This document shows positions 1-8,488 of a stretch of DNA of 14,342 nt, in pieces. The DNA is from Bradyrhizobium sp. CCH5-F6 (GTDB lineage Bacteria > Pseudomonadota > Alphaproteobacteria > Rhizobiales > Xanthobacteraceae). The DNA lies in assembly GCF_001556045.1 (NCBI RefSeq), contig NZ_LSIC01000024.1, forward strand, positions 1 to 14,342, in the 5' to 3' direction. A model generated the notes under the pieces. The model was not told the DNA's origin. It did no database searches and saw only the letters and a list, made by a program, of their open reading frames with translations. The position numbers and the translations under genes were made by a program. The stretch's first letter is position 1. Each line of letters starts with the position of its first letter.

Positions 1-8
1 GCGGGCTC

Positions 9-110
9 CTCAGGATGAGGACAGAGTGCTTGGCTGCAGTTTCAACGGGCACCGAGGTTGATGAGCCTCATCCTGAGAAGGCGCGTGAGCGCCGTCTCGA
101 AGGACGAGGC
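9..110. repeat. Intergenic palindromic repeat (dispersed type)
   Basis: The arm at 65-78 (gcctcatcctgaga) pairs imperfectly with 95-110 (tctcgaaggacgaggc), about 14 of 16 positions. A further inverted copy of its core lies at 9-20 (ctcaggatgagg), matching 66-77 exactly on the other strand. From memory, such 'cctcatcctgag' palindromes are dispersed in Bradyrhizobium-type genomes; that is recall and was not searched. I see no gene in 1-213. The remainder (111-213) is GC-rich sequence downstream of the small membrane-protein gene. Confidence 0.55.
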
Positions 111-213
111 GTGCGCGCAGGCCGCCGCAACGAGCCATTTGCGATGGCCCTCTCCCACAAGGGGGAACGCAGCTCGCTTGTTGCGCCGTCTCTCCTGAAG
201 CGACGAACAGCGC

Positions 214-621
214 CTACTTCCGCATCCTCGCCTTGGCGCCCGCGACGATCTGCATGACGACGCCGGCGAGCCAGGCGCCGAGCCCCAGCCAGGCGTAGCT
301 GACGTGCGGCTCCAGCCGGAGCACGATGATCGCGACGGAGACGAAGGCGATGAGCGTGGCCAGGAGCGTGCCGGCGGCGCTCATGAATTCGGCGGCGTCG
401 ATCTGGCTGTGCGCATCGTCGAACGGCAGCTGCGGCGTATCGATGCCGAGATAGAAGCCGATGCCGCCGAGCAGCATCATCAGGAGCAGGAAGCCCTGCG
501 TGGTGAGCACGGGAATGGTCGACCCCACATAGGCGCCGACGAACAGCCCGCACGCGGCCCCGGCCATCGCAAGGCCGACGCGCTCGAACACGTGTGCAGC
601 TTTCCGGACAGGATAACGCAT
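214..621 (-). CDS. Small four-helix membrane protein, function unknown
   Basis: This 135-residue protein is not one I recognise. Four hydrophobic segments are visible at about residues 15-34, 38-60, 80-102 and 108-127. A polar loop at 61-79 (DTPQLPFDDAHSQIDAAEF) separates the middle pair, and the C-terminal tail is basic (KARMRK). The basic N-terminus and basic tail suggest that both ends are cytoplasmic. The ATG at 621 is preceded by a good ribosome binding site, GGAGGG, about six bases upstream, so the start is well supported. It stands alone, 216 bases from the oxidoreductase gene on the same strand and separated from it by a large imperfect palindrome, so it is probably transcribed separately. 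It is likely an inner-membrane protein of the conserved hypothetical kind; no catalytic motif is visible. Confidence 0.75.
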   Translation of the reverse strand: MRYPVRKAAHVFERVGLAMAGAACGLFVGAYVGSTIPVLTTQGFLLLMMLLGGIGFYLGIDTPQLPFDDAHSQIDAAEFMSAAGTLLATLIAFVSVAIIVLRLEPHVSYAWLGLGAWLAGVVMQIVAGAKARMRK

Positions 622-730
622 GGGCAGCCCTCCATTGCCTCGACCGCGCGAGGCTAGGCCAGTTTTGAAGGGCGTGGAAGCTCGGGGAAGCTACGGAGGG
701 GTTGGGGGTGGCCTTGATTCCCTTTCCATG

Positions 731-792
731 ATGGCCGGGCTCGTCCCGCCTCCGCGGCCGAAGCCGCTTCGGCGAGGCGTCAGCCCGGGCAT
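731..792. repeat. Multi-stem imperfect palindrome in the 622-837 spacer
   Basis: Three nested stems share one centre. The outer arms are 731-741 (atggccgggct) and 782-792 (agcccgggcat), with 10 of 11 paired. The middle arms are 747-752 (cgcctc) and 774-779 (gaggcg). The inner arms are 757-764 (gccgaagc) and 766-773 (gcttcggc). There is no T-run on either side, so it is not a classic terminator. It lies downstream of the oxidoreductase gene and upstream of the small membrane-protein gene, and resembles a dispersed intergenic element more than a gene-specific signal. Confidence 0.6.
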
Positions 793-837
793 GACGACCT
801 CTTCAATGTCTCCTGCCGCAGCGGGGAGAGGAAGACT

Positions 838-1950
838 TCACCTCGCCCCGAACGTGGTCTTGCCGAACAGCGCCTTCTGCGTCGAGGGCTGCGAGCGCCA
901 ATATTGCGGGGGCGCTTCGACCTCGCCGCCGAGCTCGGCCGCGGCGTGCCAGGCCCAGCGCGGGTCATAGAGCATGCCGCGGGCGAGCGCGACCATGTCG
1001 GCCTTGCCGGATGCCACGATCTCTTCCGCGAGCCTTGCTTCCGTGATGAGGCCGACGGCGATGGTGGGCAGGCCGGTCTCGCGCTTGATGGCCTCGGCAA
1101 ACTGCACCTGATAGCCGGGGCCGAGCGGAATCTTCTGCAGCGGCGAGACGCCGCCGGAGGAGGCATCGATCCAGTCGACGCCGCGCGCCTTCAGCGCCTT
1201 CGCAAATTCGATCGTCTGCGCCAGGTCCCAGCCGCCCTCGACCCAGTCGGTCGACGACACCCGCATGCCCACGGGCTTGTCATCCGGGAACGCGGCGCGG
1301 ACCGCGTCGAACACTTCCAGCGGATAGCGCATGCGGTTCTCGAGGCTGCCGCCATATTCGTCGGTGCGCTTGTTGGAGATCGGCGACAGGAACTGATGCA
1401 GCAGATAGCCGTGCGCGCCGTGCACTTCGATGGCGTCGATGCCGAGCCGCGCGGCGCGCCTGGTCGAGTCGACGAAGGCTTCGCGGATGCGCTTGAGGCC
1501 CGAAGCATCCAGCGCCACGGGGGCGGCCTCGCCCTCCTTGTGCGGCAGCGCGCTCGGACCGACCGTCTGCCAGCCGCCTTCGCTGAGCGGAATCAGCTGG
1601 CCGCCGTCCCAGGGACGCGCGCTCGAGGCCTTGCGGCCGGCATGGGCGAGCTGCATCGCGATGGCGGTGGAGGAATGCTTGCGCACGGATTTGAGGATCG
1701 GCTCGAGTGCGGCTTCGCAGGCATCGTTGTAGAGCCCGAGGCAGCCCGGCGTGATGCGGCCGATCGCCTCGACATGGGTCGCCTCGATGCAGAACATCGC
1801 CGCGCCCGACAGGCTGAGATTGTTGATGTGGGTGAAGTGCCAGTCGGTGGCGACGCCGTCATCAGCCGAATACTGGCACATCGGCGACACCACGACGCGG
1901 TTCTTCAACGTCAGGCCGCGCAGCTTGATCGGGGAAAACAGGGCGCTCAT
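838..1950 (-). CDS. Old Yellow Enzyme-family NADH:flavin oxidoreductase (YqjM/XenA-like)
   Basis: This 370-residue FMN-dependent ene-reductase of the Old Yellow Enzyme family probably reduces activated C=C bonds using NAD(P)H in the cytoplasm; the physiological substrate is unknown. The TIM barrel covers nearly the whole chain. Thermophilic-like/YqjM subclass marks are visible: SPMCQYS near the N-terminus, placing Cys25 and Tyr27 at the flavin; Gln100; the substrate-binding pair His177/His180 in HGAHGYLLHQF; and the NKRTDEYGGSLENR block at 193-206. The C-terminal SSGG and VALARGMLYDP segments are typical phosphate-binding parts. Length matches the family. The ATG at 1950 is the only sensible start, since the next Met (24) is inside the flavin motif, although its ribosome binding site is weak. 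It is 172 bases downstream of the Bug-type gene on the same strand, so co-transcription is possible but not evident. Family assignment is firm; specificity is not. Confidence 0.93.
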   Translation of the reverse strand: MSALFSPIKLRGLTLKNRVVVSPMCQYSADDGVATDWHFTHINNLSLSGAAMFCIEATHVEAIGRITPGCLGLYNDACEAALEPILKSVRKHSSTAIAMQLAHAGRKASSARPWDGGQLIPLSEGGWQTVGPSALPHKEGEAAPVALDASGLKRIREAFVDSTRRAARLGIDAIEVHGAHGYLLHQFLSPISNKRTDEYGGSLENRMRYPLEVFDAVRAAFPDDKPVGMRVSSTDWVEGGWDLAQTIEFAKALKARGVDWIDASSGGVSPLQKIPLGPGYQVQFAEAIKRETGLPTIAVGLITEARLAEEIVASGKADMVALARGMLYDPRWAWHAAAELGGEVEAPPQYWRSQPSTQKALFGKTTFGAR

Positions 1951-2122
1951 GCGAGGGGATCCCGGACTGGAGAGATGGAAGCGATTGCATGAAGATTAGC
2001 GCGTGCGCAGCGAAATGCCAGTTGCGCGGCGGACATGGCCCACCGGGACGGACTGCATTGCGCTGAACCGGATCCGCGCCTCGCTGGTTGGGGACGATGG
2101 GGACTACCAGCGCAACGTGCCC

Positions 2123-3091
2123 CTACGGCTTGATGCCTGCGGCCTTGATCAGCTCCTGATTGGCCACCAGCTCGCGCTTGACGAGGTCGTCCATCTCGGC
2201 GGGCTTCATCGGCCTCGGTTCGAGCCCGAGCTTTGTCAGGCTCGCCTGCATCGCCGGCGTGGCCAGGACTTTCTCGGCGGTCGCGTGCAGCTTGTCGACG
2301 ATCTCACGCGGGGTCTTCGCCGGCACGAACACGCCGAACCAGATCTCGCTGTCGGCGTCCTTCAAGCCGATCTCGCCCGGCGTCGGCACATCGGGCAGCT
2401 CGGCAACGCGCTTCGGTGTCGAGACCACCAGCGCGCGGACCTGGCCCTCGCGGATCAGCGGCAGCGCGGTCGCCAGCGGGCAGAAATACAGATCGATCCG
2501 CCCGCCGAGAATGTCGGCGATCACTTCCGGGCCGGCGCGATACGGCACATGGGTGGCCTCGATGCCCGCGGCGTAGCGGAACTTCTCGCTCGAGATGTGC
2601 ACGGCGCTGCCGATGCCGACCGAGCCGAACGAGATCGAACCGGGCTTTGCCCTGGCCTCAGTGATGAAGTCCTGGATGGTTTTCCAGGGGCGCTCCTTCG
2701 GCACGATCATCACATTGGCACCGGATCCGATCATGAACACCGAGGCGAGATCGCGGCTGGGGTCGAAGCTCGCATTCGGGAAAATCAGGGGCGCAACGGT
2801 CAGCGCCGACGACTGGGCGAGCAGGCTGTAGCCATCGGGATCGGACTTCGCGACCGCCGCTGATCCGACCATACCGCCGCCGCCGGCGCGGTTTTCGATC
2901 ACGATCGGCTGACCGAGTTCGGCGGAGAGACGCTCGAACACCAGCCGCGGCAGCACGTCCGCCGCGCTGCCCGGACCGAACGGAATGGTCGCCTTGATCA
3001 ACCGCGCCGGCCAGTCTTGTGCCTGGACTTGTGTTGCGGCGGCGATCCAGAAGGACGCATACAGACAAAACACGCGAAGGAACCTGGTCAT
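2123..3091 (-). CDS. Bug-family tripartite tricarboxylate transporter solute-binding protein
   Basis: A periplasmic binding protein of the Bug/TctC family, which captures carboxylates or other small solutes for TctAB-type carriers. I place the start at the ATG at 3091, giving 322 residues, because GGAG sits about seven bases upstream and the N-terminus MTRFLRVFCLYASFWIAAAT then forms a clean signal peptide with cleavage near QVQA|QDWP. A GTG at 3112 would add seven residues. Family marks are the (K)xTIPFGPGSAADVLPRL motif after the signal, VIENRAGGGGMVGSAAVAKSDPDGY, and the late DADSEIWFGVFVPAKTPREIV block. No TctA or TctB membrane partner is encoded here, as is common for Bug proteins in beta- and alphaproteobacteria. 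It starts 55 bases after the esterase-like gene, so it may share that transcript. The ligand cannot be predicted. Confidence 0.9.
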   Translation of the reverse strand: MTRFLRVFCLYASFWIAAATQVQAQDWPARLIKATIPFGPGSAADVLPRLVFERLSAELGQPIVIENRAGGGGMVGSAAVAKSDPDGYSLLAQSSALTVAPLIFPNASFDPSRDLASVFMIGSGANVMIVPKERPWKTIQDFITEARAKPGSISFGSVGIGSAVHISSEKFRYAAGIEATHVPYRAGPEVIADILGGRIDLYFCPLATALPLIREGQVRALVVSTPKRVAELPDVPTPGEIGLKDADSEIWFGVFVPAKTPREIVDKLHATAEKVLATPAMQASLTKLGLEPRPMKPAEMDDLVKRELVANQELIKAAGIKP

Positions 3092-3146
3092 CGACATCTC
3101 CGATCGAGTCACGCGATCGTTGCAAGAACCGTTCCGGTGCGATCGT

Positions 3147-4247
3147 CTACTCCGCCAGCGTGAATTGCAGCAGCAGGGTCCGCTGCAGCATCGAGAAATT
3201 GTCGTCGGAGATCAGCGTCAGCACCGTCTCGCCGTCGCTCGTGACGTGGGCGTCGATGCCCTCCATGTTGTCGATCTCGTGGCCGAGATCGGCGGCGAAC
3301 AGCGCGGGGCCATCGACCAGTGCACCCGGTGCGATCGATTTGAGCGGGATCGAGCGGATGCGGATGTTGACACCGGTGAACCAGGAGAATTTGCGCTCGA
3401 GGATGAGCAGCTCGCCGGAAGGCAGCAGCACGGCATCGCTGATGTCGTAATTCTCGGTGCGCCGCACGCTGAACTGGCCCGGCGTGGGGCCGCCGATCAG
3501 CAGGGCGACGAGATTGCCGTCGGCGTCGAGCCCGCGCTCGGAGAAGGCGATCAGGGTGCCCGCGAGCGGCTGCCCCTGACCTTGTTGGGCCTGTCCTGGA
3601 GCCTTGGGCACGAAGACCATCGCCTCCAGCCCCTTGTTGTAGGGCAGCTTGCGCAAGGCCGGCGGAACGGCGATCGCCTCGCCGCGGGCGCTCGTGCCGC
3701 CCTTGGCGAAGTCGTAGCGCAGGATCTGGTTGACGCGCTCGAGCCCGACATAGACGAGGTTGCCGTCGCGCGCGAGCGATTCGGAATCCCACCACAGGTG
3801 CTTCTCCGTGATCGGCCGCCCCTCGGCGCCGAGCAGCGGCGCGGCCTCGACGTCGGCGAGGCCAACCATCTCGCGGCCGGAATAGCGGATGGTGCCGGTG
3901 AACCAGCCGCCCTGGTCGGAGATCGACAGGAACCGCTCGCCCTTGCCGTCGAGGAAGCGGATGCCGGACAGGCCGCCGAAGCCGCGATAGGGCGAGGTCA
4001 GCACCAGGCCGCTGCGATAGTCCAGCGCGCCGAAGCGGGTGCGCGAGCGGTCGCGCGGTTCGAAATTGGGGATGGGGCGCGCGTTGACCTCGACGCTGAC
4101 GGGCGCGGCGACGGCGTGCTCGACCTGGAGCGGCCGCGGTGGCGGCTCGGCCCTGGCTTGCGCCTGCGCGAGGCGCGAGAGCGCGAGAGTGGAAAATCCC
4201 GCCGCTGCGTGCCCGAGAAAGCTGCGGCGGGACGAAAGCGCGCTCAC
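3147..4247 (-). CDS. Tat-exported esterase-like/phytase-like protein
   Basis: A 366-residue exported protein whose body matches my recollection of the 'esterase-like activity of phytase' family (beta-propeller-like). The N-terminus carries a twin-arginine signal, SRRSFLG at residues 6-12, followed by a hydrophobic stretch and a likely cut near AQAQARA (about 27-33). Family-like blocks follow: [15 protein letters not shown] (87-101), [15 protein letters not shown] (106-120), then repeated strands including [27 protein letters not shown] and DNMEGIDAH. The start is a GTG at 4247 that overlaps the cobT stop (GTGA, four-base overlap), so translation is probably coupled to cobT. No link to cobalamin synthesis is known to me. 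The actual hydrolytic substrate, if any, is unknown, and phytase activity should not be assumed from the family name. Confidence 0.82.
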   Translation of the reverse strand: MSALSSRRSFLGHAAAGFSTLALSRLAQAQARAEPPPRPLQVEHAVAAPVSVEVNARPIPNFEPRDRSRTRFGALDYRSGLVLTSPYRGFGGLSGIRFLDGKGERFLSISDQGGWFTGTIRYSGREMVGLADVEAAPLLGAEGRPITEKHLWWDSESLARDGNLVYVGLERVNQILRYDFAKGGTSARGEAIAVPPALRKLPYNKGLEAMVFVPKAPGQAQQGQGQPLAGTLIAFSERGLDADGNLVALLIGGPTPGQFSVRRTENYDISDAVLLPSGELLILERKFSWFTGVNIRIRSIPLKSIAPGALVDGPALFAADLGHEIDNMEGIDAHVTSDGETVLTLISDDNFSMLQRTLLLQFTLAE

Positions 4248-6145
4248 GAATGCAGTTTGCGTCGCGGGCGACCGGGTGCTTGCGTCGGCGCCGTGTTGGT
4301 CTCGCTGAAGAGCTCGGCGAGCTTCTCGGTGATGGCGCCGCCGAGCTCCTCGGCGTCCACGATCGTCACCGCGCGGCGATAATAGCGCGTCACGTCATGG
4401 CCGATGCCGATCGCGATCAGCTCGACCGGCGAGCGGGTCTCGATCTCCTCGATGATGTGGCGCAGATGCCGCTCGAGATAATTGCCGGGATTGACCGACA
4501 GCGTGGAATCGTCGACCGGCGCGCCGTCCGAGATCATCATGAGGATCTTGCGCTGCTCGGGCCGGCCGAGCAGGCGCTTGTGCGCCCAGTCCAGCGCCTC
4601 GCCGTCGATGTTCTCCTTCAGGAGACCCTCGCGCATCATCAGGCCGAGATTTTTCCGCGCACGACGCCACGGAGCATCCGCCGACTTGTAGATGATGTGG
4701 CGGAGATCGTTGAGGCGGCCGGGATTGGCCGGCTTGCCGGCGGCAAGCCACGCCTCGCGCGATTGCCCGCCCTTCCAGGCGCGCGTGGTGAAGCCCAGAA
4801 TTTCGACCTTGACGCCGCAGCGCTCCAGCGTGCGCGCGAGAATGTCGGCGCAGGTCGCGGCGACCGTGATCGGGCGCCCGCGCATCGAGCCGGAATTGTC
4901 GAGCAGCAGCGTCACCACGGTGTCGCGGAACGTCGCCTCCTTCTCGTGCATGAAGGACAGCGGGTGATAGGGATCGGTGACGACGCGCGACAGCCGCGCG
5001 GGATCGAGGATGCCCTCTTCGAGATCGAACTCCCAGGCGCGGTTCTGCTGCGCCATCAACTTGCGCTGCAGCCGGTTGGCGAGGCGGGCGACGATGCCCT
5101 GCAGATGCGCGAGCTGCTTGTCGAGATAGGCGCGCAGCCGCTCCAGCTCGTCATGGTCGCAGAGGTCCTCGGCGGCGATCACCTCGTCGAATTTCGGCGC
5201 GAAGGCGTGGTATTCCGGCCCGCGCGGCTCGTTCTTGCCGTGCGAATTCGGACGCGTCGCCTCACCCGGCGTCTCGTCGTCGCCGAGCTCGCCGTCGTCG
5301 AACGTATCAGACGTCGAGGCCTGCGCGCTTTCCATCGCGCTCTCGCTCATCTCTTCGGACGAGGCCTGCGCCTGGTCGGCGCTCATCTCCTGCGCGGCGT
5401 CGGAATCGGGCGAGCCTTCGGCGCCGGACTGGTCGTTGTCGCCGTCCTGGTTCTCGTCGTTCTCGTCATTGTCCTCGGTGTCGGCGTTGCGCTCGTCGCC
5501 GAGCTCGAGCGCCGACAACAGATCGTGCACGGCATCGCCGAACCGGGCCTGGTCCTCGACCACGCCGTCGAGCCGGTCGAGCCGCTTGCCGATCTTGTCT
5601 TCGAGGATGGGCCGCCAGAGGTCGACCATCTTCTTGGCCGCGGCCGGCGGCGCCATGCCGGTCAGGCGCTCGCGCACCAGCATCGCCAGCGCGTCCGCGA
5701 GCGGTGCATCGGCACGGTCGGTGATCTCGTCGAACTTGCCGCGATGGAAATGGTCGTCGAGCATCGCGGTGAGGTTCTTGGCAACGCCCGCCATGCGGCG
5801 CGCGCCGATCGCCTCGACGCGAGCCTGCTCCACCGCCTCGAACACGCCGCGCGCCTGCGGATTGCCCGGCATCAGCTTGCGGTGAACCTTGGGATCGTGA
5901 CAGGCGATCTTGAGCGCGATGGAATCGGCATGGCCGCGGACAATCGCGGCGTCGCGCTTGGTCATCTTGCGTGCCGGCTCGGGCAGCCGCGCCTTGCCGG
6001 GCGCAAGGCCTGGCCGCTCGGCGGCGAAGGAGACGTCGAGCTCGGGCGATTTCGCGATCGCCTTCAGGCAGGAGGCCACGGAGCGCTTAAACGGCTCGGT
6101 CGGCGCTTCCTTGTTGGTGCGGAATTTGGAGCTGGAGGTGGTCAT
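4244..6145 (-). CDS. cobT: Aerobic cobaltochelatase subunit CobT
   Basis: This 633-residue protein is one of three subunits (CobN, CobS, CobT) that insert cobalt into hydrogenobyrinic acid a,c-diamide using ATP in the aerobic cobalamin pathway. An N-terminal helical region (about 20-210) is followed by a strongly acidic, low-complexity linker (about 216-320, rich in D, E, N, S, Q) and a C-terminal von Willebrand A domain (about 405-612). The metal-ion adhesion site DNSGS is intact at 416-420, with a later ISDGAPVDD block at 538-546. Length and layout are those of the family. The ATG at 6145 lies 74 bases downstream of cobS on the same strand, so they form one operon interrupted by a palindromic hairpin; the next gene overlaps by four bases. 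CobN, the catalytic subunit, is not in the window. The tail is basic (GRPRRKLHS). Confidence 0.96.
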   Translation of the reverse strand: MTTSSSKFRTNKEAPTEPFKRSVASCLKAIAKSPELDVSFAAERPGLAPGKARLPEPARKMTKRDAAIVRGHADSIALKIACHDPKVHRKLMPGNPQARGVFEAVEQARVEAIGARRMAGVAKNLTAMLDDHFHRGKFDEITDRADAPLADALAMLVRERLTGMAPPAAAKKMVDLWRPILEDKIGKRLDRLDGVVEDQARFGDAVHDLLSALELGDERNADTEDNDENDENQDGDNDQSGAEGSPDSDAAQEMSADQAQASSEEMSESAMESAQASTSDTFDDGELGDDETPGEATRPNSHGKNEPRGPEYHAFAPKFDEVIAAEDLCDHDELERLRAYLDKQLAHLQGIVARLANRLQRKLMAQQNRAWEFDLEEGILDPARLSRVVTDPYHPLSFMHEKEATFRDTVVTLLLDNSGSMRGRPITVAATCADILARTLERCGVKVEILGFTTRAWKGGQSREAWLAAGKPANPGRLNDLRHIIYKSADAPWRRARKNLGLMMREGLLKENIDGEALDWAHKRLLGRPEQRKILMMISDGAPVDDSTLSVNPGNYLERHLRHIIEEIETRSPVELIAIGIGHDVTRYYRRAVTIVDAEELGGAITEKLAELFSETNTAPTQAPGRPRRKLHS

Positions 6146-6159
6146 ATCACCTTAAATCC

Positions 6160-6206
6160 GTCGTCCCGGCGAAAGCCGTCCGGGTCCCGGCTTTCGCCGG
6201 GACGAC
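6160..6206. repeat. Perfect 19-bp inverted repeat (REP-like) between cobS and cobT
   Basis: The arms gtcgtcccggcgaaagccg (6160-6178) and cggctttcgccgggacgac (6188-6206) are exact reverse complements, separated by a nine-base loop (tccgggtcc). A transcript from either strand would fold into a very stable stem. There is no T-run after it on the minus strand, so it is not a standard terminator. From memory this sequence type is a dispersed palindrome in Bradyrhizobium and Rhodopseudomonas. A decayed relative is seen at 8183-8206. Confidence 0.9.
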
Positions 6207-6219
6207 ACGCCGAGGAAGA

Positions 6220-7218
6220 TCAGCTGAGTGCCACGTTCACCGACGATTCCGGCAGCTCGGCGTTGAAGCAGCGCTGATAGAATTCGGCGACCAGCGGACG
6301 TTCGAGCTCGTCGCACTTGTTGAGGAAGGTGACGCGGAAGGCAAAGCCGATATCGCCGAAGATGTCGGAGTTCTCCGCCCAGGTGATCACCGTGCGCGGG
6401 CTCATCACCGTCGACAGGTCGCCATTGGCGAAGGCGTTGCGGGTGAGATCGGCGAGGCGCACCATCTTGTTGACGATGTCGCGGCCTTCCTGGGTGCGAT
6501 AGTGCTTGGCCTTGGCCAGCACGATCTCCACCTCCTCGTCGTGGCCGAGATAGTTCAGCGTGGTGACGATCGACCAGCGGTCCATCTGGCCCTGGTTGAT
6601 CTGCTGGGTGCCGTGATAGAGGCCCGACGTGTCGCCGAGGCCGACCGTATTCGCCGTGGCGAAAAGCCGGAACGCCGGGTGCGGCTTGATCACCTTGTTC
6701 TGGTCGAGCAGCGTCAGGCGTCCGGAGACCTCCAGCACGCGCTGGATCACGAACATCACGTCGGGGCGGCCGGCGTCGTATTCGTCGAACACCAGCGCGA
6801 CGTTGTGCTGGAGCGCCCAGGGCAGGATGCCGTCGCGGAATTCGGTGACCTGCTTGCCGTCGCGGACAACGATGGAGTCCTTGCCGACGAGGTCGATGCG
6901 GCTGATGTGGCTGTCGAGGTTGACGCGCACGCAGGGCCAGTTCAGGCGGGCGGCGACCTGCTCGATATGGGTGGATTTGCCGGTGCCGTGATAGCCGGTC
7001 ACCATCACGCGGCGATTGCGGGCGAAGCCGGCGAGAATCGCGAGCGTGGTGGCGCGGTCGAAGCGGTAGTCGGAATCGACTTCGGGCACGTGAGGATCGA
7101 CTTCGGAATAGGCCGGGACTTCGAGATCGCTGTCGATCCCGAACACCTGGCGCACCGACACTTTCATGTCGGGCAGACCGGAAACTTCCTCAACTTTGGA
7201 CATGGCGGCGGTCGTCAT
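6220..7218 (-). CDS. cobS: Aerobic cobaltochelatase subunit CobS (AAA+ ATPase)
   Basis: The AAA+ motor subunit that works with CobT as a chaperone-like complex to drive cobalt insertion by CobN in aerobic vitamin B12 synthesis. With the ATG at 7218 the protein is 332 residues, the usual CobS length. That start has GGAGGA four bases upstream, whereas an upstream in-frame ATG at 7263 would add 15 residues with no supporting site, and an internal ATG at 7203 is also possible. Motifs seen are Walker [10 protein letters not shown] (75-83), Walker B ALVFDEYD (141-148), the sensor-like FATANT (186-191), and the [12 protein letters not shown] block (272-283). The N-terminal [12 protein letters not shown] segment is characteristic of CobS. 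It is the first gene of the cobS-cobT-esterase-like run; its promoter must lie in 7219-7515, shared with the divergent DedA gene. No B12 riboswitch box was recognised there. Confidence 0.96.
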   Translation of the reverse strand: MTTAAMSKVEEVSGLPDMKVSVRQVFGIDSDLEVPAYSEVDPHVPEVDSDYRFDRATTLAILAGFARNRRVMVTGYHGTGKSTHIEQVAARLNWPCVRVNLDSHISRIDLVGKDSIVVRDGKQVTEFRDGILPWALQHNVALVFDEYDAGRPDVMFVIQRVLEVSGRLTLLDQNKVIKPHPAFRLFATANTVGLGDTSGLYHGTQQINQGQMDRWSIVTTLNYLGHDEEVEIVLAKAKHYRTQEGRDIVNKMVRLADLTRNAFANGDLSTVMSPRTVITWAENSDIFGDIGFAFRVTFLNKCDELERPLVAEFYQRCFNAELPESSVNVALS

Positions 7219-7515
7219 CAATCCTCCGAGGTCCCGGGCGGTCCCGAAACCGGTTATTCGCACGTTGGCTGCGGCTGGGTGCTGGACAGCAACCTATCAG
7301 AGACCAGTGGCGGGCAGAAGCCCGCCCTCCAATCAAAGTTCCATTGTCTTTTCATTTAGATAGGCAAGGAACGCAGTTTTTGGAGGGCTGCCTTGCGAAT
7401 CACGCCCGGATTCCGGGCGGGGTAACGCCGCTGCCTGCCCAAATGGCACTCTTGCCGCACGTGCTTACTTAGATAGGGTCTGAACTCCGATGCTCCAGCC
7501 CGCCGCAGAGACGAC
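7219..7515. other. Divergent intergenic region between cobS and the DedA-family gene
   Basis: About 300 bases with no gene. It contains two short hairpins: gcgggc/gcccgc at 7310-7315 and 7320-7325 (four-base loop), and cgcccgga/tccgggcg at 7403-7419 (eight-base arms almost touching). A nine-base direct repeat, ttagatagg, occurs at 7356-7364 and 7469-7477. The stretch 7326-7360 is visibly more AT-rich than its surroundings and is the likeliest place for the cobS promoter, but I could not pick convincing -35/-10 boxes. Confidence 0.45.
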
Positions 7516-8169
7516 GTGACGTCCTTCCTCGATCCACTCATCGCCTTCGTCTCGGCCCATCCATGGCTGGGCTATCTGACCCTGTTCCTGGCGGCGTTGC
7601 TCGAAGCCGTGCCGGTGGTGGGATCGGTGATTCCCGGCTCGACCATCATCCTGGCGCTGAGCGCCCTGATCCCGGGCGGCGAGCTCAAGCTGCAATGGGT
7701 TTTGCTGGCGGCAGCGCTCGGCGCCGTGCTCGGCGACGGTTCGGCCTACTGGATCGGGCACCGGCGCCAGCGCGAGATCCTGAACACCTGGCCGCTGACC
7801 AATTATCCGCGCGTGGTCGCCGAGAGCGAGAGCTTCTTCCACCGCTTCGGCACTTGGGCCGTGTTCTTCGCCCGCTTCGTGCCGCCGGTCCGGGCCTTCG
7901 TCCCCGTGACCGCCGGCGCGCTCGGCATGGCGCCGGCCAAATTCTACGCGGTGAACATCCCGGCAATCCTGGCCTGGGCGCCCGCGCATGTGCTGCCGGG
8001 GGTGTTGGCGGTTTCAGCCTTGCATCATTATGCCGGGCTGCATCATCACGAGCATGTCGGGAAGCACATCTGGATCTTGACCGTGGTCGGGGGTGCGATC
8101 GTGCTCGCACTGGCGCTGTGGATCCGTCACCGCCGCAACGGCGTCACGGCAGCGAAGTCGCAGGCGTGA
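7516..8169 (+). CDS. DedA-family inner-membrane protein
   Basis: A 217-residue member of the DedA/SNARE-associated family, inner-membrane proteins implicated in lipid carrier flipping, envelope homeostasis and proton-motive-force-linked stress resistance. Family signatures are visible: an acidic residue in the first re-entrant segment (Glu30 in LLEAVPVVGSVIPGSTII), GDGSAYWIGHRRQ at 73-85, and FARFVPPVRAFVPVTAGALGM at 118-138 with the two conserved arginines (120 and 126). A last hydrophobic helix spans about 185-203, before a basic tail. A histidine cluster lies near 170-184 (HHYAGLHHHEHVGKH), which could bind metal. The start is a GTG at 7516, because a stop codon lies in frame at 7474-7476 and no in-frame ATG or GTG intervenes; its ribosome binding site is poor. 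The gene is divergent from cobS and apparently monocistronic. The substrate is unknown. Confidence 0.9.
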   Translation: MTSFLDPLIAFVSAHPWLGYLTLFLAALLEAVPVVGSVIPGSTIILALSALIPGGELKLQWVLLAAALGAVLGDGSAYWIGHRRQREILNTWPLTNYPRVVAESESFFHRFGTWAVFFARFVPPVRAFVPVTAGALGMAPAKFYAVNIPAILAWAPAHVLPGVLAVSALHHYAGLHHHEHVGKHIWILTVVGGAIVLALALWIRHRRNGVTAAKSQA

Positions 8170-8182
8170 GGCGATTTACTGC

Positions 8183-8206
8183 TCGTCCTGGCGAGAGTCA
8201 GGACCC
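8183..8206. repeat. Decayed REP-like palindrome just after the DedA-family gene
   Basis: The arms gtcctggc (8185-8192) and gtcaggac (8197-8204) pair at 7 of 8 positions and share the layout of the perfect hairpin at 6160-6206 (tcgtcc-ggcga-ag-c-ggac). It begins about 15 bases after the DedA stop codon, so it may also act as an RNA-stabilising or terminating stem, although no T-run follows. Confidence 0.5.
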
Positions 8207-8488
8207 ATTCATGCGTGTACATGTGAAATCCGTCAGCCCGCGTGGACGCCCGCCGGAGTCCGATAGGGAACCCTTGACAGAAGGGGAAGTCCTTTGGCTC
8301 GGAAGCTGTAGCGCAGGCCGCCGCAGTGGGTGAACGTCGTGCTGGCGTTGTGCCGACGAAGCTGCAGAGGCCGCCAGCAATAGCAATTTGGGCCTGATCA
8401 ACAGCCCTTCCGGCGCTCCACTAGGTGGCGGCCGATTCTGGCTGACTGATGTTGGCGTACTAAAAAGGCTTACCTGGTTCGCCGGGAC
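8207..8488. other. Gene-free stretch between the DedA-family and VOC genes
   Basis: No convincing coding region is seen on either strand. The one modest minus-strand frame (8198-8401) gives a low-complexity, Ser/Arg/Ala-rich peptide that resembles nothing I know. A short stem ccctt/aaggg occurs around 8271-8287. The left flank is core-type high-GC sequence and the right flank begins the accessory-looking module, so this may be an old junction; no direct repeats or integrase remnants were recognised. Confidence 0.4.

Noticed and set aside
4139..6277. Very long open reading frame on the plus strand opposite cobT
   Set aside because: It is an antisense shadow caused by GC-rich codon bias. The peptide is a low-complexity Arg/Ala/Gly/Leu mix with no family features, while the minus strand encodes an intact CobT.
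7280..7297. A further operator half-site upstream of cobS (contains gcaacc)
   Set aside because: Only about 9 of 18 positions match, no inverted partner is present and cobS has no functional link to the module; consistent with chance.
7219..7400. Cobalamin riboswitch upstream of cobS, suggested by a 'cccgccactgg' stretch on the minus strand
   Set aside because: Only the short gccactg-like piece is present. The B12 box and the other conserved riboswitch segments are not recognisable between it and the cobS start.
8198..8401. Small minus-strand frame of 67 codons
   Set aside because: It has low complexity, no ribosome binding site of note and no recognisable family, and it overlaps a palindrome. 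Not supportable as a gene.
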